Of a DNA stretch of 64,000 nucleotides, positions 27,124 through 35,178 are shown piece by piece. Source of the DNA: Bacillota bacterium (GTDB taxonomy: Bacteria; Bacillota; Clostridia; DSM-8532); assembly GCA_023411795.1 (NCBI GenBank), contig JAEYOK010000016.1, forward strand, positions 62,001 through 126,000, read 5' to 3'. Numbering within the stretch: the first letter of the stretch is position 1; every line of letters begins with the position of its first letter. The notes under the pieces were generated by a model, which saw nothing but the letters and a program-made list of their open reading frames with translations, did not search any database and had not been told where the DNA came from. Position numbers and translations under genes: made by a program.

Positions 27124-29124
27124 TTATACTATTCCGGATTTTTTCCCGGATTTTAGAATCGTTGATAATTCAGTTTCCACTATTATATATCTTGTATTGG
27201 CCCTAAGTGGTTTGAATGCTTCTCCACCGCCGTCAAGAAACTTTCCGAAAAATTCAAGAAATTGAAGTCTGCATGAATGGACATACGCCCCAAGTGCATT
27301 AAGTGCAAAGTTTAAAGTGTGGCCAAATAATAAAACCAATGTTACCACAAAAACTCTTAGTATTATGTTTCCTCCAAACTGCATGCTGAGAGTGTTGACT
27401 ATATCCCCAATAATTGCTGAGGCAAGACCCAGAGCAAGGATTCTAGTATAGGAAAGACAATCGCTGAAGAATGAAACTATATCATAAAGCTTCGGTAGTC
27501 CTCCAAATATCTTTCCAAGAAGATTCTTTGCGTTTCTGCCCTGTGTCAGTAAAACCAATACAATCCCTACTATAAACACCTTATACCCAATCTGCACTAT
27601 TGCACTTGAGCTTGATATGGACAACCCGGGGGCAAATGGAAGCAGTGATAAAATGAAGCCCGTGAACATAATGTAAACAAATCCGACATCAAAAACTGCA
27701 TCCAATATTTTGCCTTTACGTATAAGATTTAATCCCTTCATGAATAATCCGGTAAACATGTGTATAATACCGATTAGAATAGCATAGCTCATCATAAGCT
27801 CGGGCTTTTCAGTAGGTACTATCCAAAGCGCTGTCTTTGTAAGTGACGATATTCCAAACCAACTTCCAAAAAGGAAACCTGCAAGTATTGTAGCAAGGCC
27901 ACAGAAAAATATGAGCTTAATAAACTTTCTGGTAGAGTCCTCCAAACGGAACTTTTTCAATATAATTCCTGTAACAAGGGCTATTAAGATACCATACCCT
28001 CCATCTCCCAACATAAGCCCAAAGAAGAATATATAAAACGGAAAGGTAATAAAGCTGGGGTCAATTTCCAGACTGGACGGCAAACCATACATATCAATTA
28101 CAGGGGAAATAGACTCCACAACAGGTCCGTTCTTAAGTAGTACCGGAAATTCCTCATCATCTGCAGGCGTTTCAATTTCTATGGAACAATAAAAGTTACT
28201 GTTGAGATAATCCCGTATCTTATCGGAATGCTCTGCCGGAAGCCAGCCCTTCATCAAGAAAGCGAATTCTGTGGAAACAAGGCGAGATTTTGCCTCAATT
28301 TTTGCTTTCTCCATTTGGTAACTATCGAAAACAATCTCCAGTGATTCCCTTTTTCCGGCAAGATCTTTTATCAGAGATAAATTCACTTCCCGCTCTTTCT
28401 CAATACTTTCACGCTGCTTTGAGAATTGTGCCATGGTTTCCTTTGCTGTTCCCACGGCATCCCGTATGGAAATCCTGTTCCAGCCCCAATTTCGAAGACC
28501 ATTCAAAATACCCGCTTCATCAGCTTTAAGACCAATAACGGCAAGATAATGCCTGTCATCATCACTTCTGGCAATTAACACTTCAGTTTCGGGAAATTCA
28601 CTATATAAAGCTTCTTTAACAAAATTAATATCTGCATTACCCGCAATACTTCCTGTATAGCAGAAGGCATAACGAGTTGCAGTAACATCAAGGGGGATAT
28701 CCAAAATCAACCATGGTTCTAAAGAATTTGAAAGACCGGTTAACCGTATTTCATCACCCTTAAGTCTGGAAAGTTCATCTTCGCATATATTAATCCGTTC
28801 GGCGATTCCAAGAAACGCATCCCTGTTTTTTATTACATCGGAATAATCTTTTTCGGATACAATTCTTCTGGCTGAGAATAAAGGCTTCTTAACCGGCACA
28901 TGACCATTAAGAATGTCTATTGACCTTGAAATTGTAGACAAACTGGAATCAATTTTGATTAATTCAGACTGCACGTTAATGTTCCGGGCTTTGTCACCAA
29001 TATCTTCACTTGGTTCTTCCTGAGTAATTTCAACTATACCCAATTCCATCAAAGACTTTAGTAGTTGTGATCTTTCTTCCTTAAGCCCCAGCACAGTAAT
29101 TTTGTTCATTTTTACTACTGCCAC
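27124..29124 (-). CDS. atpI: V-type ATP synthase subunit I (a-subunit)
   Basis: A 666-residue stator subunit with a cytoplasmic N-terminal half (about 1-345, coiled-coil stretches) and a C-terminal membrane half with about eight segments carrying the ion half-channels. The conserved MLGDGGYG and SFFSDCLSYTRILALGLAS stretches (the latter contains the essential Arg) are present. The frame opens with a GTG at 29124; the ATG at 29109 (MNKITVLGLKE) is an alternative. It overlaps the upstream stalk gene by 10 bp. Confidence 0.95.
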   Translation of the reverse strand: MAVVKMNKITVLGLKEERSQLLKSLMELGIVEITQEEPSEDIGDKARNINVQSELIKIDSSLSTISRSIDILNGHVPVKKPLFSARRIVSEKDYSDVIKNRDAFLGIAERINICEDELSRLKGDEIRLTGLSNSLEPWLILDIPLDVTATRYAFCYTGSIAGNADINFVKEALYSEFPETEVLIARSDDDRHYLAVIGLKADEAGILNGLRNWGWNRISIRDAVGTAKETMAQFSKQRESIEKEREVNLSLIKDLAGKRESLEIVFDSYQMEKAKIEAKSRLVSTEFAFLMKGWLPAEHSDKIRDYLNSNFYCSIEIETPADDEEFPVLLKNGPVVESISPVIDMYGLPSSLEIDPSFITFPFYIFFFGLMLGDGGYGILIALVTGIILKKFRLEDSTRKFIKLIFFCGLATILAGFLFGSWFGISSLTKTALWIVPTEKPELMMSYAILIGIIHMFTGLFMKGLNLIRKGKILDAVFDVGFVYIMFTGFILSLLPFAPGLSISSSSAIVQIGYKVFIVGIVLVLLTQGRNAKNLLGKIFGGLPKLYDIVSFFSDCLSYTRILALGLASAIIGDIVNTLSMQFGGNIILRVFVVTLVLLFGHTLNFALNALGAYVHSCRLQFLEFFGKFLDGGGEAFKPLRANTRYIIVETELSTILKSGKKSGIV

Positions 29125-29441
29125 GACTTATTCACAACCTTTCCGACAATAAAGTCAACTGCCATTTCAAGCTTTTCTCTTGACTTTGCTTTAATTCGTT
29201 CATCAGCTTCTTGCTGAACACCCATACTTTGTCTGCGTTCGTCGAAAGCTTCGGTTTTAGCCACTTTTAGTAAATCCTGTGCGATTTCTTCGCCCTGTGA
29301 AAAGGCTTCTTCTATTATAACTTCGGCCTTTTTCTTAGCCTCAGATACAATATTCAAAGCCTCCTGTTTAGCCTCGTTTTCAATTTTTAAGGCTTCCTGC
29401 TCGCTACTAATGATATCCTGAAGAATGTTGTCCATAAGCAA
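29115..29441 (-). CDS. atpH: V-type ATP synthase stalk subunit G/H
   Basis: A 108-residue protein, nearly all charged coiled coil (ENEAKQEALNIVSEAKKKAE), forming the peripheral stalk with subunit E. AGGAGG is 8 bases before a TTG at 29441 and 14 before the ATG at 29435, so the TTG is the likelier start. It is the first ATPase gene and begins only 20 bp after the stop of the diguanylate cyclase gene. Confidence 0.9.
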   Translation of the reverse strand: MLMDNILQDIISSEQEALKIENEAKQEALNIVSEAKKKAEVIIEEAFSQGEEIAQDLLKVAKTEAFDERRQSMGVQQEADERIKAKSREKLEMAVDFIVGKVVNKSWQ

Positions 29442-29461
29442 ACCTATGCCCTCCTAATGCC

Positions 29462-30652
29462 CTATATCTTAGTTACACAATTTCTACCACAATTTTTAGA
29501 TTTATATAGCGCTTCGTCAGCTTTTCGTATAACATCAAAACAAGTTTTCAATAAATCAGTTTTTTGAGCTAAACCTATACTTACAGTTATATTTAATATA
29601 CCCTTACCCTTTGATGTCTTAACAGCAGATTTTTCAGGTTTTTCTGAAGGCCTGTTGTCAGATCTTAATACAAAGGGTCTTCTTTCGATAGCCCTGCGCA
29701 TGCGCTCTAATAAAGGCATAACCTCATTATAATTAGTTTTGGTGAAAAGTACAACAAATTCCTCGCCACCATAACGAAATACTTTTCCGTGCCCGGAATT
29801 TTTATCCAGTAACGAAGCTACCATTTTAAGAACCTCATCACCTACATCATGTCCATAAGTGTCATTAACATGCTTAAAATGATCCAAATCGACCATGGCT
29901 ATCGCATATTTTTTGTTTCCAAGTTTTAGCAACTCCTGTTCAAGAGCGCGTCGGGATAAAACTCCTGTTAAGGTATCATAAAATGCTAATGAATAAGATA
30001 CATCAAACAAGGCGATTACCACAATGATAAAAATTGCTGAGATAAAAATGGAAGTAATAAGAATCCGGTTTGCAAAATAAAGAGATAGAACAGAGGTTAT
30101 CAAAATTGCAACATAAATTATATTCATATTTACATTCTTTAAAATATAGCAAGATAAGAGAAGCCCCACCGAGATAATATAGAGAACCACTGCCGGCACC
30201 TTTATACCTGTAAAGCTATTTGCCATGCCTTCGGTTATAGGTATGCTTGATTTACCCATCATATTTATAAATATCCAGATAAGCTCTCCAAAAATTATCA
30301 TTGCCTTATTTCTGCCATATGAGCTAAATATCCCTCTTTCCTTGGAAAAGCCTAACCATAAAGCATTTATAGGAAGAAAAATGCTGACCATGGTTACCAC
30401 TTCGGTTAGCATAGGGATACTTTTTTGAGAAAATGATATAAAAATATATGAAACAAGAATAAAACAGACTAAATAAAATGAATTGCTATTTTGATACCAA
30501 ACGCTCATAAAAATAGCTAATAGAGCAATAACATAAGGAACTACCTTTATCAAAGATTGAACAGCGTCACCTGAAAGCTCTGATTTTGAGGCCAGAGCCC
30601 ACGCAATTAAAAGCACTATTAAAGGTGCTAATACTGTCATAAATCTTCGCAT
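29462..30652 (-). CDS. Membrane-bound GGDEF diguanylate cyclase
   Basis: A 396-residue protein with about six to seven N-terminal membrane segments (1-210) and a GGDEF domain (about 220-396). The signature is YGGEEF near residue 293, with the substrate-binding DHFKHVNDTYGHDVGD stretch intact, so it should make cyclic di-GMP from GTP. The RxxD inhibitory site is not present five residues before GGEEF, so product inhibition may be absent. The 20 bp gap to the V-ATPase operon and the lack of a promoter there suggest co-transcription. Confidence 0.92.
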   Translation of the reverse strand: MRRFMTVLAPLIVLLIAWALASKSELSGDAVQSLIKVVPYVIALLAIFMSVWYQNSNSFYLVCFILVSYIFISFSQKSIPMLTEVVTMVSIFLPINALWLGFSKERGIFSSYGRNKAMIIFGELIWIFINMMGKSSIPITEGMANSFTGIKVPAVVLYIISVGLLLSCYILKNVNMNIIYVAILITSVLSLYFANRILITSIFISAIFIIVVIALFDVSYSLAFYDTLTGVLSRRALEQELLKLGNKKYAIAMVDLDHFKHVNDTYGHDVGDEVLKMVASLLDKNSGHGKVFRYGGEEFVVLFTKTNYNEVMPLLERMRRAIERRPFVLRSDNRPSEKPEKSAVKTSKGKGILNITVSIGLAQKTDLLKTCFDVIRKADEALYKSKNCGRNCVTKI

Positions 30653-30745
30653 TTATCCTGTGTACCTTCCATATTTAGATTTATATATATTTATTTTATC
30701 ATTGTTATTGATTTATGCAATACGTGTCGAGGAGTGTCGAGTATA

Positions 30746-30796
30746 TGTGTCAAGGGGACGGTTCTTTTGACACAAAAGAACCGTCCCCCTGACACA
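30746..30796. repeat. Long palindromic GGGGACGG element, copy B
   Basis: Two 23 nt arms with one mismatch (30746-30768 and 30774-30796) and a 5 nt loop (GACAC). The core CAAGGGGACGGTT is the same as in the element at 20542. Here the arms continue into TTCTTTTG rather than TTCATCTG, so the families share a core but differ at the tips. It lies between the diguanylate cyclase promoter region and the end of the next gene. Confidence 0.85.
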
Positions 30797-30798
30797 AA

Positions 30799-30820
30799 AG
30801 GAAGGACTTGCGTCCTTCCT
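30799..30820 (-). terminator. Intrinsic terminator of the Cys-rich protein gene
   Basis: On the minus strand, AGGAAGGAC, loop GCAA, GTCCTTCCT and then TTTTG follow the stop codon by one base. This is a compact tetraloop terminator. Confidence 0.85.
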
Positions 30821-30821
30821 C

Positions 30822-31667
30822 TTAGCATTTATGCTCTTCACCAGCCAGAAAATCAAATTTTTGTGGCGGGAAGAACTGATCCAGCGGGAATTCGATGGTG
30901 TCAAAGATATCGCAAGGATTCTCATCAGTTGAAGTAATGCATTCCTTGTTGGGGTAGCAGAAATTGAAGGCAGGAATCAAAAGCTGAACAAGGCGCACTA
31001 ACTTAATAATTGAGAATATACCAAGAGTTACTACAACTCTTCTTTGCGGCCCTATCAAGGCGCTTACCTCGCTTCTTTCATCATCACATCCGCAGTGGTG
31101 TTTATCATGCACTCTCTTAACGCGGGTATTTAGAACCAGGGGTTCAGCAACCTCAACCTTTATAATAGGGAGATTATCCTGTTCTATTAGTCCACCGCAT
31201 CCATCGTTACATCCCTCACAGACCATAGGCATCGGTTGATTCAAATCTATACTCTTGAAGATCTTGATTTTTCCTTCAGATCCGAAGAGAATAACAGTCT
31301 TTGAAAACCATACAAAGCCTACCTTAGGAGAGGAATTCACGATATTCCCCGTAACATCTTTGTAGCAGAATTCACATACTACGCGAATCTTATAACGTAC
31401 ATTAACAGTAAAGAAACCTCGTTTGAAAGGAACATCCTCGAGATCTGCCAATACTGCCACTACTTCCGCATCTTTTGTCTTTACTTTGATTGCATTGTTT
31501 ATGAGGTCTTGTACATTATCTACAAAATCTACAACCGCATCTTCAATACAATCTTTTTCACGGCAATTGTCATATACCTTTTCTACATGAACACACACGG
31601 CTTCCCGTAGTTTGCATATGTCTTCGCCGCATATAAGCCCCGGAACCACTTGATCTTTACAGCCCAT
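30822..31667 (-). CDS. Cysteine-rich protein of unknown function
   Basis: The frame opens at 31703, but GGAGG lies 8 bases before the ATG at 31667 (MGCKDQVVPGLICGED), which is taken as the start: 281 residues. No signal peptide or membrane segment is seen. The many Cys occur in short clusters (CEFC, CEGCNDGCGG, HHCGC), as in metal-binding or disulphide-cross-linked spore coat proteins. I do not recognise the family; a clostridial coat or exosporium protein is one possibility, by composition only. It is monocistronic, with its own terminator. Confidence 0.85.
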   Translation of the reverse strand: MGCKDQVVPGLICGEDICKLREAVCVHVEKVYDNCREKDCIEDAVVDFVDNVQDLINNAIKVKTKDAEVVAVLADLEDVPFKRGFFTVNVRYKIRVVCEFCYKDVTGNIVNSSPKVGFVWFSKTVILFGSEGKIKIFKSIDLNQPMPMVCEGCNDGCGGLIEQDNLPIIKVEVAEPLVLNTRVKRVHDKHHCGCDDERSEVSALIGPQRRVVVTLGIFSIIKLVRLVQLLIPAFNFCYPNKECITSTDENPCDIFDTIEFPLDQFFPPQKFDFLAGEEHKC

Positions 31668-31852
31668 TTTGTCGGTCCTCCATTTCAGAATAATTGCCTT
31701 CACATTGTCATAATATGCCTTTTAGTTTAATTGGTTACTGAGAGTAATATTAACTCCAGGATATAAATAAGAATAATTAAGACAACTAAATTCTTTACTT
31801 AAGTTGAACTTTGTTAATCATATTCTTATTCTATTTAAAGGGGTTGTGCAAT

Positions 31853-32965
31853 GTGCCCTCTAATGAAAATATAAGACATCTGCTAAAAAACAGTATGGGT
31901 GTTACCACATGTATATGGTACAAAAATGGCCTTTTCATGAGCATGCTGGATAAAGATAACAAATGGGGAGCACCTTTTTTATTATCGGACAGTGCAACCT
32001 GCGATTTTTCTGCATTGCTTGATTCATCTGACTCGATTAGTGCCTGCTTCGTTGATTATACCGGAAGATTACTTTATATGAATGCTTGTGAAGAAAAAAA
32101 GGAACCTGTTGTACTCCTTGAGAGCCGAATAATTGGTAGCTCTCCATACAATGTTAACCTTGTTGAAGCTGATGGACAAAGCCATGTGTTTTATGTGGTA
32201 TCTCATAATCGTAAGCAATTATTAACTTATCAACGAATCAGCTCAGGTAACTCAATGCCCGAGGTTGAAGGCATAATAATTCGCGAAGGCAAAAATTACG
32301 CGGTTTGCACCGATGAAGCAAATATTCACCTTTTCTTTGTCACTGATGTTCAGGGAATAAATCTCCTTGTACATAGAAAAATTTATGATGGAAAAGCCAC
32401 AAAGCCTATAACCACACCATTTCCTTACAGTCCTTCTCTGCGTCTTCAAACAGTAATATCCGATGATGGCCCCGTTTATATTCTGGCCTCTCCTGACGAT
32501 GGAAATGATGTTAGTGTGATATATAAATTCGATCCCATTCTTAATAAATTCTCCAAAAGTCTTGAAGTTTTCAGCGCATCTTCCGGAAATGGGCCCGACA
32601 GCCTTATCCTTATAAACAACGTCCCTTATGTAGTCCGCTCCTTAAAAGCATCCTTTATTCTGGCCAGAATAAGCAGGGATTTGAAAAGTGTAGCTGAAGA
32701 GACGAGAATTGATTTAGCCGGACGTGATATTCCATTAAAATGTAAATTTCAATCCACATTTAAAAAAGACCAGAACTTTAAATGTGATTTCACTCCAATG
32801 CTCTTTGGAAACGGGCTTAGCTTCCCTTTTGACATTAAAACTCTCTCCGTTCGAAAAAATGAAGAAGAAACGGAGGATAAAGATGTTTTAAATGAGCGTA
32901 TCCGTGAGTTGGAAGGACGTATTGAGTTTCTTGAAAATACAATAAGGGAAATATTAAGACCGTAG
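31853..32965 (+). CDS. Probable beta-propeller protein with C-terminal coiled coil
   Basis: The frame is open from a TTG at 31811, but AAAGGGG lies 9 bases before the GTG at 31853, giving 370 residues without a hydrophobic leader. The body shows repeated beta-blade-like units (for example QSHVFYVVSHNRKQLL, NIHLFFVTDVQGINLL), followed by a charged C-terminal coiled coil (about 340-370, LNERIRELEGRIEFLENT). There is no catalytic motif and the family is not recognised. It is followed by a short gap and the hydrolase-like gene in the same orientation. Confidence 0.8.
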   Translation: MPSNENIRHLLKNSMGVTTCIWYKNGLFMSMLDKDNKWGAPFLLSDSATCDFSALLDSSDSISACFVDYTGRLLYMNACEEKKEPVVLLESRIIGSSPYNVNLVEADGQSHVFYVVSHNRKQLLTYQRISSGNSMPEVEGIIIREGKNYAVCTDEANIHLFFVTDVQGINLLVHRKIYDGKATKPITTPFPYSPSLRLQTVISDDGPVYILASPDDGNDVSVIYKFDPILNKFSKSLEVFSASSGNGPDSLILINNVPYVVRSLKASFILARISRDLKSVAEETRIDLAGRDIPLKCKFQSTFKKDQNFKCDFTPMLFGNGLSFPFDIKTLSVRKNEEETEDKDVLNERIRELEGRIEFLENTIREILRP

Positions 32966-33107
32966 TTCCATCTTGAAGCCTTTCTTTCAGTATGTTAGCA
33001 TAAGAATATGGATTGGGGACATGTTCCATGTTCTCCCGCCCATCCGAAATTTTAATTTCGAGTATAGGTAATACCATGATAACTATGATTTTAAGGAGAG
33101 ACAATAA

Positions 33108-34124
33108 ATGGGAGCCTTTTTCTATGCATTTATTGCTATTATCATTATATGTGTATTTACATATTTATTTATATTTATAAATGGCTATAAAAATATCAAA
33201 TGGTATAATACACCGCCGTCTGAAGGAAAATTTGCCGACTCCAACGGAAAAAAAATTTTTTACCGTGTAAAAGGTAAAGGCGGGGACGTTGTTGTTGTTT
33301 TAAATGCTATTGGCTCTTCTCAGGCAGAATGGTGGCCTATACAGAATGAAATAGGTCAAAAATGCCGCATGATTACATTTGATAGACCGGGTTATGATTG
33401 GAGTACTTCGGATGAAGAAGTAAAACCCATCTCTTCAATAGTCGATGAACTTAATATCATACTAAAATTTGAAAAAATCCGAAAACCTGTATATCTTGTG
33501 GCTCATGGAACCGGTGCATATTATGCTGGATATTATGCAAAAAACAACCCGGAGAAGGTGATGGGAATACTTTTTGTAAATCCCTTGCCCTTTCACTATT
33601 CGAAATGGAAAGAAGCCATAAACAATATCGATGAATGCCCTGATTTGGAACAAACGGCTACAAAGAAAAGAAATCTGGCTTCAAAAGGTATATACAAACT
33701 ATCATCTCCATTTCGAGGTTATAAGCTGGACAAGCGATACAAGAGACATATCATAGAACATTACAGTCGAACATCTAATTATGATACCATGATTAATGAT
33801 TTGGAACAGCTTGAGAACGCTATGAACGAATTAAACGCTGATGGAAAATTCCCTGAGATTCCCGTGAGAGTTTTATATCCTTCGGGTGAATCTTTAATCC
33901 GCAATTGGGTAAGAAACGGGATCAATGAATACTCAGCTCGCCAACTCCAGAGAGTTTACGAGGATTTGTCAAAAGATGTGATTAAAATTACACCACATTC
34001 AACTTCAATGGAAGTCTTTGGCTCCGGCGAACATATTCATCTAAGTAAGCCTGACATTATTGTTGAAGAAATAAGACAAATGATTAATGTAAAAAAACAT
34101 GATAAGAAAGGTCAAAAGATATAG
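33108..34124 (+). CDS. Membrane-anchored alpha/beta-hydrolase-fold protein lacking the nucleophile
   Basis: A 338-residue protein with one N-terminal membrane segment (about 4-25) and an alpha/beta hydrolase domain (VVVLNAIGSSQAEWW, ITFDRPGYDWS). At the nucleophile elbow the usual H-S-x-G-G is A132-H-G134-T-G-A, so glycine replaces the catalytic serine. The C-terminal His region (GEHIHLSKPD) is kept. It is therefore either non-catalytic or uses another chemistry. AAGGAGAG precedes the ATG. Transcription ends in the hairpin shared with the 6S RNA gene. Confidence 0.9.
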   Translation: MGAFFYAFIAIIIICVFTYLFIFINGYKNIKWYNTPPSEGKFADSNGKKIFYRVKGKGGDVVVVLNAIGSSQAEWWPIQNEIGQKCRMITFDRPGYDWSTSDEEVKPISSIVDELNIILKFEKIRKPVYLVAHGTGAYYAGYYAKNNPEKVMGILFVNPLPFHYSKWKEAINNIDECPDLEQTATKKRNLASKGIYKLSSPFRGYKLDKRYKRHIIEHYSRTSNYDTMINDLEQLENAMNELNADGKFPEIPVRVLYPSGESLIRNWVRNGINEYSARQLQRVYEDLSKDVIKITPHSTSMEVFGSGEHIHLSKPDIIVEEIRQMINVKKHDKKGQKI

Positions 34125-34129
34125 CAAAA

Positions 34130-34155
34130 GGGCTGTTGCATACGCGACAGCCCCC
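34130..34155. terminator. Bidirectional terminator between hydrolase gene and 6S RNA
   Basis: GGGCTGT, a 10 nt loop and ACAGCCC form a stem 10 bp after the hydrolase stop. On the minus strand it is followed by TTTTGC, so it serves best as the terminator of the 6S RNA gene and secondarily for the plus-strand gene. Confidence 0.75.
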
Positions 34156-34372
34156 CTTGCCCCAAGATGCCGTTTACCTATTCTTGACACCTGGCACTCG
34201 CCAGGTGGGTGTCCTATTGTGCATTTCTCATTTCCACCGCCGTTGCAAATAGCTTGAGCTAAATGTCGGAATTATCTTGTGGCCTATGTTACGTGCACAA
34301 ACAATCGGGCTCCCGTGTCAGATATAGCAGGTTCAAAATTAAGGCACCACGCACATCTCAGGATTTTTAACT
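34155..34372 (-). ncRNA. ssrS: 6S RNA
   Basis: This region has no ORF, but on the minus strand it shows the 6S RNA architecture: a closing stem formed by 5' CCTGAGATG and 3' CATCTTGGG (9 bp with G-U pairs), an open central region with TTTTGAACC and GGGAGCCCG, and a long imperfect apical helix including a CACCTGGC/GCCAGGTG hairpin. The 5' CTGAGATGT and 3' GGCATCT segments match those known from E. coli 6S RNA. A consensus promoter precedes it and a terminator follows. 6S RNA binds the sigma-A RNA polymerase in stationary phase. The ends are estimated. Confidence 0.85.
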
Positions 34373-34378
34373 AACCTT

Positions 34379-34407
34379 ATTATAGCATACCTTCACTACT
34401 CACTCAA
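34379..34407 (-). promoter_or_regulatory. Promoter of the 6S RNA gene
   Basis: On the minus strand, TTGAGT and TATAAT (34384-34379) are separated by 17 bp, with the predicted start near 34372, where the closing stem of the 6S RNA begins. Confidence 0.7.
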
Positions 34408-34433
34408 TATGAACATATTGACAAGTTGGGGTC

Positions 34434-35168
34434 TTATCGCTGTTTTTCGGTTAAGTTCTTCCAATACCTTCTTGGCATAAAGCTCCTTTGAAGTTTGGGA
34501 TTTATTCTACTCTCTATAGCGATAGCCTTGAAATATTTTTTCCATAAAATTTCAAATTCCTTATCATCCTTATAATCAGCCGGAATCGAAATATTCTCTG
34601 TAGAAAAAATAACTTGGTTCGTGTCAAACAGGGCAGATAAATTTCTTTTGACATCATGAATTATCCATGGCTGATCGGATAATCTATCAACAAAATGGCC
34701 TGCTATCAACATTACAATATTATTATCCGGTTCGATTTGTGCATAGTATATACCGTTTTTCAATTTATTAAACCTGAGAATTCCTATAAACAGATGTACT
34801 TCTTTGGATACCTTTTGTGATAAATCGTTTATCATTTGAACATCAGGATTCTGAAGATATGAAATAACCTTTCTGCCAATTTTTAAGCCGATTTTAATAT
34901 ACCTGTAAATTGCGATGCCCACATCTCTGTGTTCACTCAACCATGCCTTATAAATCAGCTCTAGGACTTCATAGGACATCTTTGTGATAATAGAATTGTA
35001 TACCCTGTCATACTTCTCATGATCGGTCTCAATCTCTCTGATTTCCGAACCAAGTAATGCTTGGAAGTATTGTTTTGTTACAATACTCTCAGGTTCCTCC
35101 TTATTCTTGTATGCTTCAAAAACAGCCGTAAGAATACCTTCAAAGGTGCCATCGGTAATATAAATCAT
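34434..35168 (-). CDS. TIGR03915/DUF4130-like DNA metabolism protein
   Basis: The ATG at 35168 (MIYITDGTFEGILTAVFEAY) has a GAGGTGAAG site, giving 244 residues; the longer frame to 35267 runs into the neighbouring gene. The sequence fits the DUF4130 family (TIGR03915), whose members are encoded beside a radical SAM protein and in some bacteria are fused to a uracil-DNA-glycosylase-like domain; that knowledge is from memory. The gene is 10 bp downstream of the radical SAM gene on the same strand, so the two form an operon. Its molecular activity is unknown. Confidence 0.85.
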   Translation of the reverse strand: MIYITDGTFEGILTAVFEAYKNKEEPESIVTKQYFQALLGSEIREIETDHEKYDRVYNSIITKMSYEVLELIYKAWLSEHRDVGIAIYRYIKIGLKIGRKVISYLQNPDVQMINDLSQKVSKEVHLFIGILRFNKLKNGIYYAQIEPDNNIVMLIAGHFVDRLSDQPWIIHDVKRNLSALFDTNQVIFSTENISIPADYKDDKEFEILWKKYFKAIAIESRINPKLQRSFMPRRYWKNLTEKQR

Positions 35169-35178
35169 AATCTTCACC

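Noticed and set aside
34155..34372. Considered as a riboswitch for the DUF4130-like gene
   Set aside because: The structured RNA is downstream of that gene on the same strand and has its own promoter and terminator; the fold fits 6S RNA better.
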